Shown here: piece after piece, positions 35,995-43,597 of the stretch | Layout: every line of letters begins with the position of its first letter | Position numbering within the stretch: position 1 is the first letter of the stretch | Origin: Acetobacterium paludosum | GTDB lineage: Bacteria > Bacillota > Clostridia > Eubacteriales > Eubacteriaceae | Direction of reading: 5' to 3' | Assembly: GCF_008086595.1 (NCBI RefSeq) | Contig: NZ_RXYA01000003.1 | Location: 256,183 to 320,182, forward strand | DNA: 64,000 nt | Notes under the pieces: generated by a model | What the model was told of the DNA's origin: nothing | The model's input: the letters and a program-made list of their open reading frames with translations, nothing else | Database searches by the model: none | Position numbers and translations under genes: made by a program

Positions 35995-36081
35995 AATTGT
36001 TTGTGAAAACTGACCGCGAAGCAAGTGTTGTTTGAGTCTTTAGAATTTTGCAATTCCTGTTGATAGTTTAGTTTGATTGTA

Positions 36082-36933
36082 TTATTTAACCACTGCCAGC
36101 AACAGCTCACGCAGGACTTTGCAGGCCACCGCTGTGGAAACGCCGCTGTGATCATAAACCGGAGATAACTCGTTGATATCGCAGCCCACAATTGAAAGCC
36201 TGCTGACGGATCGAATAGCGTCGAGCAGCTGCATAAAACTGACTCCACCAGGTTCCGGTGTTCCCGTTCCCGGAAAGACCGATGGGTCCAGCACATCAAG
36301 GTCCAGCGTGAAATAAACTGGTTTGCCTTTTAATTTTTCCACCACCTCTTCCAGTCCCTGGAAATCAAATTTTCGAGTTACGACGTGTTCTTTTCCCCAC
36401 CGAAATTCGCTCCGGTCTCCTGAACGAATACCGAACTGAAAAATTCGATCATCGCCAACTAAATCCCACACCCGATGAAGGACCGTCGCATGAGACAGTG
36501 TTGCTCCAAGATAATCATCTCGCAAATCCGCATGGGCATCAAAATGAACCACATGAAGATCCGGGTGTTTTCTAAATACTGCCCGCACCGCCCCCAGCGT
36601 CACCAAATGCTCTCCGCCGATCATCACCGGCAACTTATTGTCACCAAGAATCTGCGCCGTGAACGCTTCAATTTGGCCCAATGCTTTTTTAGTATCGCCA
36701 AAACAAAGTTCCAGATCCCCGCCATCAAATACATTGATATCCGCTAAATCCTTATCCTGATAAGGACTGTAGGTTTCCAGTCCATCGGAATCTCCCCGCA
36801 TCGTTTTACTGGCAAAACGGGTTCCCGGCCGAAAAGAGGTCGTGGAATCAAAAGGCGCTCCAAAAACAACCGCCTTTGCTTCCTGGTAGTTGCTATCACA
36901 TCCCAAAAATGTTTCGATATTTTTATTCAACAT
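36082..36933 (-). CDS. speB: Agmatinase-type ureohydrolase
   Basis: A 283-residue ureohydrolase. Mn-binding motifs GGEHLVTLG, HFDAHADLRDD and LDLDVLDPSVFPGTG are all present, so the binuclear centre is intact. It cleaves urea from agmatine, or from aminopropylagmatine if SpeE acts first. It overlaps speE by 11 bp, and the close coupling favours the second possibility as much as the first. Confidence 0.92.
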   Translation of the reverse strand: MLNKNIETFLGCDSNYQEAKAVVFGAPFDSTTSFRPGTRFASKTMRGDSDGLETYSPYQDKDLADINVFDGGDLELCFGDTKKALGQIEAFTAQILGDNKLPVMIGGEHLVTLGAVRAVFRKHPDLHVVHFDAHADLRDDYLGATLSHATVLHRVWDLVGDDRIFQFGIRSGDRSEFRWGKEHVVTRKFDFQGLEEVVEKLKGKPVYFTLDLDVLDPSVFPGTGTPEPGGVSFMQLLDAIRSVSRLSIVGCDINELSPVYDHSGVSTAVACKVLRELLLAVVK

Positions 36934-37774
36934 CTCTCAGCAGCTCCTCCACATAATTTGGCAGGGCAAAAGCACCGACGTGCAATTTGGTGTTATAATA
37001 ACGGGTTTTGAAACCTAACGCATTCCATTTCACCGCTTTTAAATCCTCAATGGGATAATACTTCTTCGAAGCAAATCCAAACAGCCAGTGACCAGAAGGA
37101 TAGGTCGGAATATGCGCCTGATAAACCCTACTGATGGGGAACGAATCGACAATCCGTTTATGGGCTCGTTGCATCGCCACCGCGTCATCCTGATAAAATG
37201 CACTTTCATGCTGATTAACCATAATCCCGTCTTCCTTAAGCGCTTTAAAACAATTGCCGTAAAATTCCTTGGTAAACAGTCCTTCACCCGGACCAAAAGG
37301 ATCGGTGGAATCCACAATGATGAGATCATACTCTTGTTCACATCGGCGAACAAACTTTAATCCGTCCTGATAATACACCGATACGCGTTCATCACCAAAA
37401 CAGCAGGCAGTGTGAGGCAAATGCTTCTTACAAACCTCCACCACGAGCTCATCAATCTCCACCAAATCAATCTGTTCGATTGATTGATAACGCGTTAACT
37501 CCCTGACCGCACCGCCATCACCGCCCCCAATGATCAATACTTTCTTCGGTGCCGGATGAACCGCCATGGGAACATGTACAATCATCTCGTGATAGATAAA
37601 CTCATCTTTTTCGGTCAGCATCATGTATCCATCTAACGTTAAAAACCGTCCAAACTCTTTGGAATCAAAGACATCAATTCGCTGAAACTCACTATGACCG
37701 CAATAAAGCTGACGGTCCACCTGGATTGAAAATTTGACGGTAGGGGTATGTTTTTCTGTAAACCATAGTTCCAT
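36923..37774 (-). CDS. speE: Spermidine synthase (polyamine aminopropyltransferase)
   Basis: A 283-residue methyltransferase-fold enzyme. Seen: IIGGGDGGAVREL (decarboxylated-SAM binding), LVEIDELVVEV, and IIVDSTDPFGPGEGLF (catalytic Asp region). It moves the aminopropyl group from decarboxylated SAM, made by SpeD, to putrescine or agmatine. It begins two bases after speA ends and overlaps speB, so it is central to the operon. Confidence 0.95.
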   Translation of the reverse strand: MELWFTEKHTPTVKFSIQVDRQLYCGHSEFQRIDVFDSKEFGRFLTLDGYMMLTEKDEFIYHEMIVHVPMAVHPAPKKVLIIGGGDGGAVRELTRYQSIEQIDLVEIDELVVEVCKKHLPHTACCFGDERVSVYYQDGLKFVRRCEQEYDLIIVDSTDPFGPGEGLFTKEFYGNCFKALKEDGIMVNQHESAFYQDDAVAMQRAHKRIVDSFPISRVYQAHIPTYPSGHWLFGFASKKYYPIEDLKAVKWNALGFKTRYYNTKLHVGAFALPNYVEELLRDVE

Positions 37775-37776
37775 TG

Positions 37777-39234
37777 CTATCCCTCTCTCAGTACATTGAG
37801 ATTCTTAATGTCCATATCTTCCGGACCGGTCATAAAGCAACCCTTTTCTTTCATGTACTCAATTGAATCAAGAATTTCCGCTGTGATTTTTTCTCCTGGT
37901 GCCAGAATGGGAATCCCCGGAGGATAACACATCACAAATTCACTGCAAATACGCCCTCCGCTTTGTTCCAGTGGAAGTGCTTCCTTTTCTGCATAAAATG
38001 CCTCTTGCGGGGCTACCAGCACCTCTGGATTAATGTATTCATATTGCAGCATTCCGGTTTTATCTTTTTTATAAATGCGGCGAATTTCGGCCAGGGCACT
38101 CACCAGACGTTCTAAATTTCGATGCGTGTCACCGACTGAAATGTAGGCTAAAATGTTTCCCACATCTCCGAATTCTACCTGAATATCATACTCATCTCTT
38201 AAAATATTATACACCTCAATACCGGCAAGACCCACATTCAAAGTATTAATTGATAATTTTGTCGCATCGAAATCAAAAATTGTATCCCCGTTAATCAATT
38301 CCTTAGAATAAGCATAGTAATCGCCGATCTGATTGATTTCATCTCTTGCATATTGAGCCATCTGAGATACTTTCCTAAAAATTTCTTTTCCCTTGCAGGC
38401 CAGATTTTTTCGTGAAATATCCAAACTGGAAAGGAGTAAATAAGAGCCGCTGGTGGTCTGCGTAAGGTTGATAATTTGCCTTACATAACCTGGGTTGACA
38501 GCCGCCCCACCAACTAAAAGAAATGAGCTTTGCGTCAGCGAACCGCCGGATTTATGCATACTCACCGAAGCCATATCGACTCCTGCCGCCATGCCACTTA
38601 ATGGCATGTTCTCGCCAAAATAAAAATGGGTTCCATGAGCCTCATCCGCCAGCACCAGCATTCCATGCTGGTGGGCCAGCTCCGTTATGGCTCTTAAATT
38701 GGAGCAGATTCCATAATAAGTGGGATTGTTGACTAATACCGCTTTTGCCTCGGGATTTTCTCCAATCGCTTTTGCCACTGCTGCCAAGGTCATTCCCAAC
38801 GATATACCCAGTTCATGATTCATTTCGGGATTCACATAAACGGGAATAGCCCCCCCAAGAATAAGTGCATTGATGACACTGCGGTGAACGTTCCGGGGCA
38901 GAATGATTTTTTCACCTTTTTTACAGGCAGATAAAACCATACTCTGAACTGCAGACGTGGTGCCATTTACCATAAAAAACGCCTGCTTAGCGCCAAAGGC
39001 ATCTGCCGCCAGCTCCTCGGCTTCTTTAATGACTGAAACCGGATGGCAAAGATTGTCAAGTGGTTTCATGGAATTAACATCCACTGACATACAGCTTTCA
39101 CCTAAAAAATCAGTTAACTCTGAATTTCCTCTTCCCCGTTTATGTCCGGGGACATCAAAGGGAACAACCCGGCTTTTCTTTAACTTATTCAGGGCTTCCA
39201 ATATAGGCATTCGTTCTTGTTGTAATTTTGACAC
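37777..39234 (-). CDS. speA: Arginine decarboxylase (fold I Orn/Lys/Arg decarboxylase)
   Basis: A 485-residue PLP enzyme of the Bacillus SpeA type. Seen: FDVPGHKRGRG near the N-terminus, MVNGTTSAVQSMVLSACKKG, ADEAHGTHFYFGE (Asp of PLP pyridine) and MHKSGGSLTQSS (Schiff-base Lys). Arginine is favoured over lysine or ornithine because an agmatinase gene is in the same operon, but the sequence alone does not settle the substrate. Confidence 0.9.
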   Translation of the reverse strand: MSKLQQERMPILEALNKLKKSRVVPFDVPGHKRGRGNSELTDFLGESCMSVDVNSMKPLDNLCHPVSVIKEAEELAADAFGAKQAFFMVNGTTSAVQSMVLSACKKGEKIILPRNVHRSVINALILGGAIPVYVNPEMNHELGISLGMTLAAVAKAIGENPEAKAVLVNNPTYYGICSNLRAITELAHQHGMLVLADEAHGTHFYFGENMPLSGMAAGVDMASVSMHKSGGSLTQSSFLLVGGAAVNPGYVRQIINLTQTTSGSYLLLSSLDISRKNLACKGKEIFRKVSQMAQYARDEINQIGDYYAYSKELINGDTIFDFDATKLSINTLNVGLAGIEVYNILRDEYDIQVEFGDVGNILAYISVGDTHRNLERLVSALAEIRRIYKKDKTGMLQYEYINPEVLVAPQEAFYAEKEALPLEQSGGRICSEFVMCYPPGIPILAPGEKITAEILDSIEYMKEKGCFMTGPEDMDIKNLNVLREG

Positions 39235-39255
39235 TTTTCTTTATTTCCTCCCTTT

Positions 39256-40062
39256 TTAATACACATTACTGCCGCTGAAAATTTCAATCATCTCCCGACG
39301 AAGGCTTTCCGTTATTTGCAATCGCGTTCTTGGCGGCAATTCATAAGCGTCCGTATTAAAAAGATAATTTTGCAAACATATTTCTTTTAACATCATTTTT
39401 GTATGAAAGATGTTGGACTGATAAACATTGATATCAATCGCATCATATTCCTTCAATGTTTCGTCATTGATATAATCCTGAATTGATGTAATCTTATGAT
39501 CAATAAATAATTTTTTTCCACTCACATCCCGAGTAAAGCCTCGCACCCGATAGTCCATCGTGATAATATCTGAATCAAAGCTTCCAATGAGAAAATCCAG
39601 CGTACTTAACGGTGTGATTTCTCCACAGGTGGCGACATCAATATCCACCCGAAAGGTTGCAATGGAATTATCCGGGTGATATTCCGGATAGGTATGAACG
39701 GTCACATGACTTTTATCCAAATGGGCGACGACCGTCTCTCCATTTAAATCAGTTTTAGGAGCATTTTCGCCCTGACAACCTCTAAGAAAAGTTTCTTCGG
39801 CAATTAAAAATGTCACACTGGCACCCTGGGGATCATAATCCTGTTTAGATACATTCAGTACCCGAGCCCCGATCATCTCCGTAACACGATACAAAATCTT
39901 AGTCAAACGCTCAGAATTGTATTGTTCATCGATATAGGCAATATAATCCCGCTGTTCGCGTTCGCTTTTAGCATAACAGACATCATAAATGTTAAAGCTA
40001 AGGGATTTGGTTAAATTATTGAAACCATTTAACTTTAATTTATTTTCCATATTCCACCCCAT
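39256..40062 (-). CDS. speD: S-adenosylmethionine decarboxylase proenzyme (E. coli type)
   Basis: A 268-residue class IA enzyme, like E. coli SpeD rather than the short Bacillus form. Self-cleavage at Lys-Ser in [15 protein letters not shown] leaves the pyruvoyl cofactor. STCGEITPL and [11 protein letters not shown] are conserved. Two starts fit: 40062, or 40050 (MENKLKLNG) with GGGGTGG close before it. First gene of the polyamine operon, behind a long structured leader with a terminator ending about 21-33 bases before the start. Confidence 0.93.
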   Translation of the reverse strand: MGWNMENKLKLNGFNNLTKSLSFNIYDVCYAKSEREQRDYIAYIDEQYNSERLTKILYRVTEMIGARVLNVSKQDYDPQGASVTFLIAEETFLRGCQGENAPKTDLNGETVVAHLDKSHVTVHTYPEYHPDNSIATFRVDIDVATCGEITPLSTLDFLIGSFDSDIITMDYRVRGFTRDVSGKKLFIDHKITSIQDYINDETLKEYDAIDINVYQSNIFHTKMMLKEICLQNYLFNTDAYELPPRTRLQITESLRREMIEIFSGSNVY

Positions 40063-40082
40063 TTCAATTTTTCCCGGTAAAG

Positions 40083-40132
40083 CAAAAAACCCAAGTGATC
40101 TTCCAGCATCTGCTGTCCATCCACTTGAGTTT
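40083..40132 (-). terminator. Intrinsic terminator in the speD leader
   Basis: Minus-strand AAACTCAAGTG (40132-40122) pairs with CACTTGGGTTT (40097-40087, one G-U), with an inner CAGCA/TGCTG stem, and is followed by six U. Its place just before speD implies that operon read-through is regulated. Confidence 0.8.
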
Positions 40133-40505
40133 CTTTTCTACTAATTTTGTTTTATTTCGAATTAAATGCTTAATCGCATTTTCAGGTTTATTTATTCAAA
40201 ATGTAGAAGTCAGAGTCTATATAGCAAGAACTTACTTTTACTACTCTTATTGATTGTTTCACAAGTGTGATGTGCAAAAACGCACACGGTTTTAAGTAAC
40301 CAACTTATAAAATTTGAGCATTCGCTCAATCAATAAGGCAACGAAAGTTGCCAACCGGCATTCGACCTAGCTGTCCGTATGGCATTCAATTTCTTTATCG
40401 TTCTTAAGTAAATCGGATAAAGAAATGGTCAAAATTCTTTGACGCATTCAGAAAATTTCGTTTTAGAATACGCTAAATAGATTAAAATCTACCTCTAATC
40501 ATACG
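40133..40505 (-). ncRNA. Candidate structured leader RNA of the polyamine operon
   Basis: About 370 nt of intergenic RNA between a good promoter and the terminator. Perfect helices on the minus strand include ATTTCTTTATC/GATAAAGAAAT, GGCAAC/GTTGCC, TTGAGC/GCTCAA, GTCAAA/TTTGAC and a 10-bp closing helix TTATTGATTG/CAATCAATAA that encloses two or three smaller hairpins. I do not recognise a known riboswitch class. It could sense a polyamine, SAM or a related metabolite, or be an independent RNA. Confidence 0.6.
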
Positions 40506-40511
40506 ACTCAA

Positions 40512-40540
40512 ATTGTACTATAGAAACAGATTAAAATCAA
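40512..40540 (-). promoter_or_regulatory. Sigma-A promoter of the polyamine operon leader
   Basis: -35 TTGATT (40535-40540) and -10 TACAAT (40512-40517) with a 17-base spacer on the minus strand. It predicts a transcript start near 40505, about 440 nt before speD. Confidence 0.7.
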
Positions 40541-40703
40541 GAAGATTTTTTATTTAAAGAATGTTACTCATTTTCTTGAGTTTTTCATCTGGTGCTATCA
40601 CATTTGTCGTTTTTGATACTTTTAATGATGCCAGTAATGTATTACAATACTGCACATTGAACAAATCAGTAAAATCAATTTCAAAATAAAAGGAGAAAAT
40701 AAA

Positions 40704-41576
40704 ATGAGTAATCGTTATGAGTTAAACAAGAATTTGGCCCAAATGTTAAAAGGCGGGGTTATTATGGATGTCACCACTGCTGAACAAGCGCGTATTGCCG
40801 AAGATGCCGGCGCCTGCGCTGTTATGGCCTTAGAACGGATTCCCGCCGACATTCGGTCCGCCGGCGGTGTATCAAGAATGAGCGATCCAAAAATGATAAA
40901 AAGCATTCAAAAGGCGGTTTCCATTCCAGTTATGGCCAAAGTACGCATCGGTCATTTTGGGGAGGCTCAGATCCTTCAAGCCATCGAAATTGATTACATT
41001 GATGAAAGCGAAGTTCTTTCCCCAGCGGATGATACTTACCATATCGACAAAACTAAGTTTGATGTGCCCTTTGTCTGCGGCGCAAAAGACCTGGGTGAGG
41101 CCTTAAGAAGAATTAGCGAAGGGGCTTCGATGATTCGTACCAAAGGGGAACCGGGAACCGGAGATGTCGTTCAAGCGGTTCGCCATATGCGACTGATAAA
41201 TCAACAGCTTCGAACGATTCAAAACACCAGAGAAGATGAACTTTTTCAGGTTGCCAAGGATTTGCAGGTCCCCTATGATCTAGTGAAAATTATTCATGAA
41301 ACCGGTAAGCTTCCGGTGGTCAATTTTGCCGCTGGCGGTATTGCCACACCTGCTGATGCTGCTTTAATGATGCAGCTTGGCGCTGAAGGTGTCTTTGTGG
41401 GATCTGGTATTTTTAAATCAGGGAATCCTGCCAAAAGAGCCCAAGCGATTGTTAAAGCCGTCACCAATTTTAATGATCCTAAACTGCTTGCTGAACTGTC
41501 TGAAGATCTGGGTGAAGCAATGGTTGGAATTAATGAACAGGAAATTGAATTATTAATGGCTCAACGAGGGATCTAA
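40704..41576 (+). CDS. pdxS: Pyridoxal 5'-phosphate synthase, synthase subunit PdxS
   Basis: A 290-residue TIM-barrel enzyme of the DXP-independent PLP route. Asp in VIMDVTT and the two Schiff-base Lys in VMAKVRIGH and [10 protein letters not shown] are seen, along with [25 protein letters not shown]. It combines ribose-5-phosphate, glyceraldehyde-3-phosphate and ammonia supplied by PdxT. AAAGGAG precedes the ATG. It overlaps pdxT by one base (TAATG). PLP made here serves the nearby SpeA and NspC decarboxylases among others. Confidence 0.97.
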   Translation: MSNRYELNKNLAQMLKGGVIMDVTTAEQARIAEDAGACAVMALERIPADIRSAGGVSRMSDPKMIKSIQKAVSIPVMAKVRIGHFGEAQILQAIEIDYIDESEVLSPADDTYHIDKTKFDVPFVCGAKDLGEALRRISEGASMIRTKGEPGTGDVVQAVRHMRLINQQLRTIQNTREDELFQVAKDLQVPYDLVKIIHETGKLPVVNFAAGGIATPADAALMMQLGAEGVFVGSGIFKSGNPAKRAQAIVKAVTNFNDPKLLAELSEDLGEAMVGINEQEIELLMAQRGI

Positions 41577-42145
41577 TGAAAAAAACAATCGGCGTATTAT
41601 CCGTCCAGGGGGCTTTTGAAGAACACATCAAAATTCTAAAGCAATTGGACGTGAACTGCATTGAGCTAAGAAAAAAGACCGATCTGACGAAGCATTCCAT
41701 TGACGGTCTGGTCTTGCCCGGTGGAGAAAGCACGGTGATGGGAAAACTCCTTCGCGAACTTGACCTGTTTGATCCTATAAAACACTTAATTGAACAAGAC
41801 ATCCCGGTTTTGGGAACCTGTGCCGGACTCATCCTGTTAGCCGGCAAAATAGCAGATGATGAAACCCTCTATTTTGCCGCCATGGACATTGTGGCCAGGC
41901 GAAATGCCTATGGCCGGCAGTTGGGAAGTTTTCAGACGGATGAAGAATTCAATGCCTTGGGGAAAATTCCCATGGTCTTCATTCGGGCCCCCTATATTGA
42001 AAGTGTTGGCGAAAAAGTTGATATTTTAGCCCGTGTTGACAACCATATCGTGGCCGCGAAACAGGCTAACATGATCGTCACTTCATTTCATCCTGAACTG
42101 ACCGCTGATCTTACGGTTCATCAATATTTCTTAAATCTAATCTGA
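41576..42145 (+). CDS. pdxT: Pyridoxal 5'-phosphate synthase, glutaminase subunit PdxT
   Basis: A 189-residue class I glutaminase. Oxyanion loop LPGGEST, nucleophile Cys in GTCAGLILL, and the His/Glu of TSFHPEL are seen. It releases ammonia from glutamine to PdxS. It is translationally coupled to pdxS (TAATG) and followed by a strong terminator. Confidence 0.96.
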   Translation: MKKTIGVLSVQGAFEEHIKILKQLDVNCIELRKKTDLTKHSIDGLVLPGGESTVMGKLLRELDLFDPIKHLIEQDIPVLGTCAGLILLAGKIADDETLYFAAMDIVARRNAYGRQLGSFQTDEEFNALGKIPMVFIRAPYIESVGEKVDILARVDNHIVAAKQANMIVTSFHPELTADLTVHQYFLNLI

Positions 42146-42155
42146 TTTTATTAAA

Positions 42156-42193
42156 AAAACCTGAGCCGCTTAAAATTCTGCGGCTCAGGTTTT
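42156..42193. terminator. Bidirectional terminator between pdxT and queF
   Basis: A 14-bp perfect stem AAAACCTGAGCCGC (42156-42169) / GCGGCTCAGGTTTT (42180-42193), with A/T-rich flanks on both sides, serves the converging pdxST and queT-queF units. Confidence 0.88.
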
Positions 42194-42686
42194 ATCGATT
42201 ATCTATTTTTTCAGGATATAAATCATGATTGTGCAGGCGATTTTTTGCCACTTCGAACCATTCTGTCCCTTCTTTTCCATAGTTGCAGTAGGGATCAATG
42301 GATATCCCGCCTCTCGGAGTAAACTTTCCCCAGACTTCTATATACTTGGGGGCCATCAGCTTAACAAGATCTTTCATGATGATATTCATGCAGTCTTCAT
42401 GAAAATCGCCATGGTTTCTAAAGCTGAATAAATAAAGCTTAAGCGACTTGCTTTCAACCATCTCTACACTTGGCACATATGAAATATAGATTGTTGCAAA
42501 ATCCGGTTGACCTGTTATCGGGCATAAACTCGTAAATTCGGGACAGTTAAATTTGACAAAATAGTCATTTCCCTGATGTTTGTTTACAAATGTTTCGAGA
42601 ATTTCAGGATTATAGTCAAAACGGTAGGGCACTTTTTGATTTCCAAGAAGCGAAATTCCTTCAATTTTCTTTTCTCTGTTTGACAT
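42192..42686 (-). CDS. queF: NADPH-dependent preQ0 reductase QueF
   Basis: A 164-residue unimodular QueF (YkvM type). Catalytic Cys in [14 protein letters not shown] and the QueF signature [20 protein letters not shown] are seen. It reduces 7-cyano-7-deazaguanine to preQ1 for queuosine tRNA modification. It is 9 bp downstream of queT and thus under the same preQ1 riboswitch. Confidence 0.95.
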   Translation of the reverse strand: MSNREKKIEGISLLGNQKVPYRFDYNPEILETFVNKHQGNDYFVKFNCPEFTSLCPITGQPDFATIYISYVPSVEMVESKSLKLYLFSFRNHGDFHEDCMNIIMKDLVKLMAPKYIEVWGKFTPRGGISIDPYCNYGKEGTEWFEVAKNRLHNHDLYPEKIDNR

Positions 42687-42695
42687 TGATCCTCC

Positions 42696-43199
42696 TTATA
42701 TTTTCAAGAGCGGTTTCTCTAAATATTTTACAATTAAAACACCCAGGATACTCGGTAAAATCTGACCGATTCCAACACTCACCAGCAAAACCAGATATGG
42801 CACACCGAGAATATAGGAAAGCCATATTGGAACCAAAAGCGTTGGAATGACAAAAATCGGCAATCCCACCAGGATAACATTGATTTTCTTTATATAATAA
42901 CAGGCAGTCGCGGTCAGCAGACCTGCAACACAGCCCCCAATCATATCCAACGGTCCAAGACCTCCCATAATGGTATTGCTTAAAAGATTGGCAACGCCCA
43001 AAGGAATAATTAAAAAGGGCTGGATGGCTGCCAATGCATACAGACTTGTTGCAACTCGCACCTGATACTGTCCAAAGGCAAAACTCTGGGTCAGCAGCAT
43101 GATGACGATGTATATGGCGATGACAACTCCTGAAATCGTTATTTTTTTAGTGTAGAATAATGGCTGTTTTTTTACTGCGATGGATTCTTTATTTTGCAT
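42696..43199 (-). CDS. queT: QueT-family queuosine precursor transporter
   Basis: A 167-residue membrane protein with about five or six hydrophobic helices and the segment QVRVATSLYALAAIQPFL, typical of the QueT substrate-binding ECF component. It probably imports preQ1 or preQ0. ATG at 43199 follows AAAGGAG; a longer frame upstream runs through the riboswitch and is not coding. It forms an operon with queF. Confidence 0.9.
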   Translation of the reverse strand: MQNKESIAVKKQPLFYTKKITISGVVIAIYIVIMLLTQSFAFGQYQVRVATSLYALAAIQPFLIIPLGVANLLSNTIMGGLGPLDMIGGCVAGLLTATACYYIKKINVILVGLPIFVIPTLLVPIWLSYILGVPYLVLLVSVGIGQILPSILGVLIVKYLEKPLLKI

Positions 43200-43272
43200 A
43201 ATAATGCTCCTTTCTTTCTTAAAAAAATAAAAAGAGCAACGCCAATCCAACAAAACAAAACGCATTTGTAAC

Positions 43273-43309
43273 ACCAAAGAAACAGGCGATCCAATTTTCT
43301 TTGGTTCGC
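43273..43309 (-). other. Mutually exclusive hairpins in the queT leader
   Basis: On the minus strand ACCAAAGAAA pairs perfectly with TTTCTTTGGT (43296-43305 with 43273-43282). The alternative GCGAaCCAA / TTGGaTCGC (43301-43309 with 43286-43294) uses overlapping bases, so only one can form. Confidence 0.5.
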
Positions 43310-43329
43310 TTGATTTTTTGATTTTACAA

Positions 43330-43353
43330 AATAAAAAGAGCGCCTGGGCGCCC
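43330..43353 (-). terminator. Terminator controlled by the preQ1 riboswitch
   Basis: GGGCGCC (minus strand, 43353-43347) pairs with GGCGCTC (43344-43338, one G-U) and is followed by UUUUUAUUUU. It lies directly downstream of the aptamer. Confidence 0.82.
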
Positions 43354-43376
43354 TTAAATAAACTAAAATAGCTAGC

Positions 43377-43418
43377 CCTAGTTTTGTTTATAGACAGGAT
43401 GGTTACGAACGAACTGTC
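43377..43418 (-). ncRNA. PreQ1-I riboswitch aptamer upstream of queT-queF
   Basis: A minus-strand stem GACAG/CTGTC encloses a C/U-rich loop and is followed by the A-rich tail UAUAAACAAAACUAGG, matching the preQ1-I consensus (UAUAAAAAACUAAGG). The genes downstream, queT and queF, are the expected targets. Confidence 0.85.
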
Positions 43419-43597
43419 TTTTATTTTTTTATGAGTTGATTCTAACATAGAAACGATCCATTTAGCAAGTGAAAAATTTTCAAATAAAGTTTGTTTCTTG
43501 CCAATGTGGATATATAAAATAATAACAGAAAGATGGTTTTTAATTGCTTCGTTTTCAATCTTAATCCAATTTTTTTAAATATAACGAGAGGTCGACC

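Noticed and set aside
40133..40505. SAM-I, lysine, guanidine or T-box identity for the speD leader
   Set aside because: None of the conserved core sequences of these classes (for example the T-box AGGGTGG run) is present.
42696..43448. Long version of queT extending upstream
   Set aside because: The extension covers the preQ1 riboswitch and terminator; ATG 43199 has a good ribosome site.
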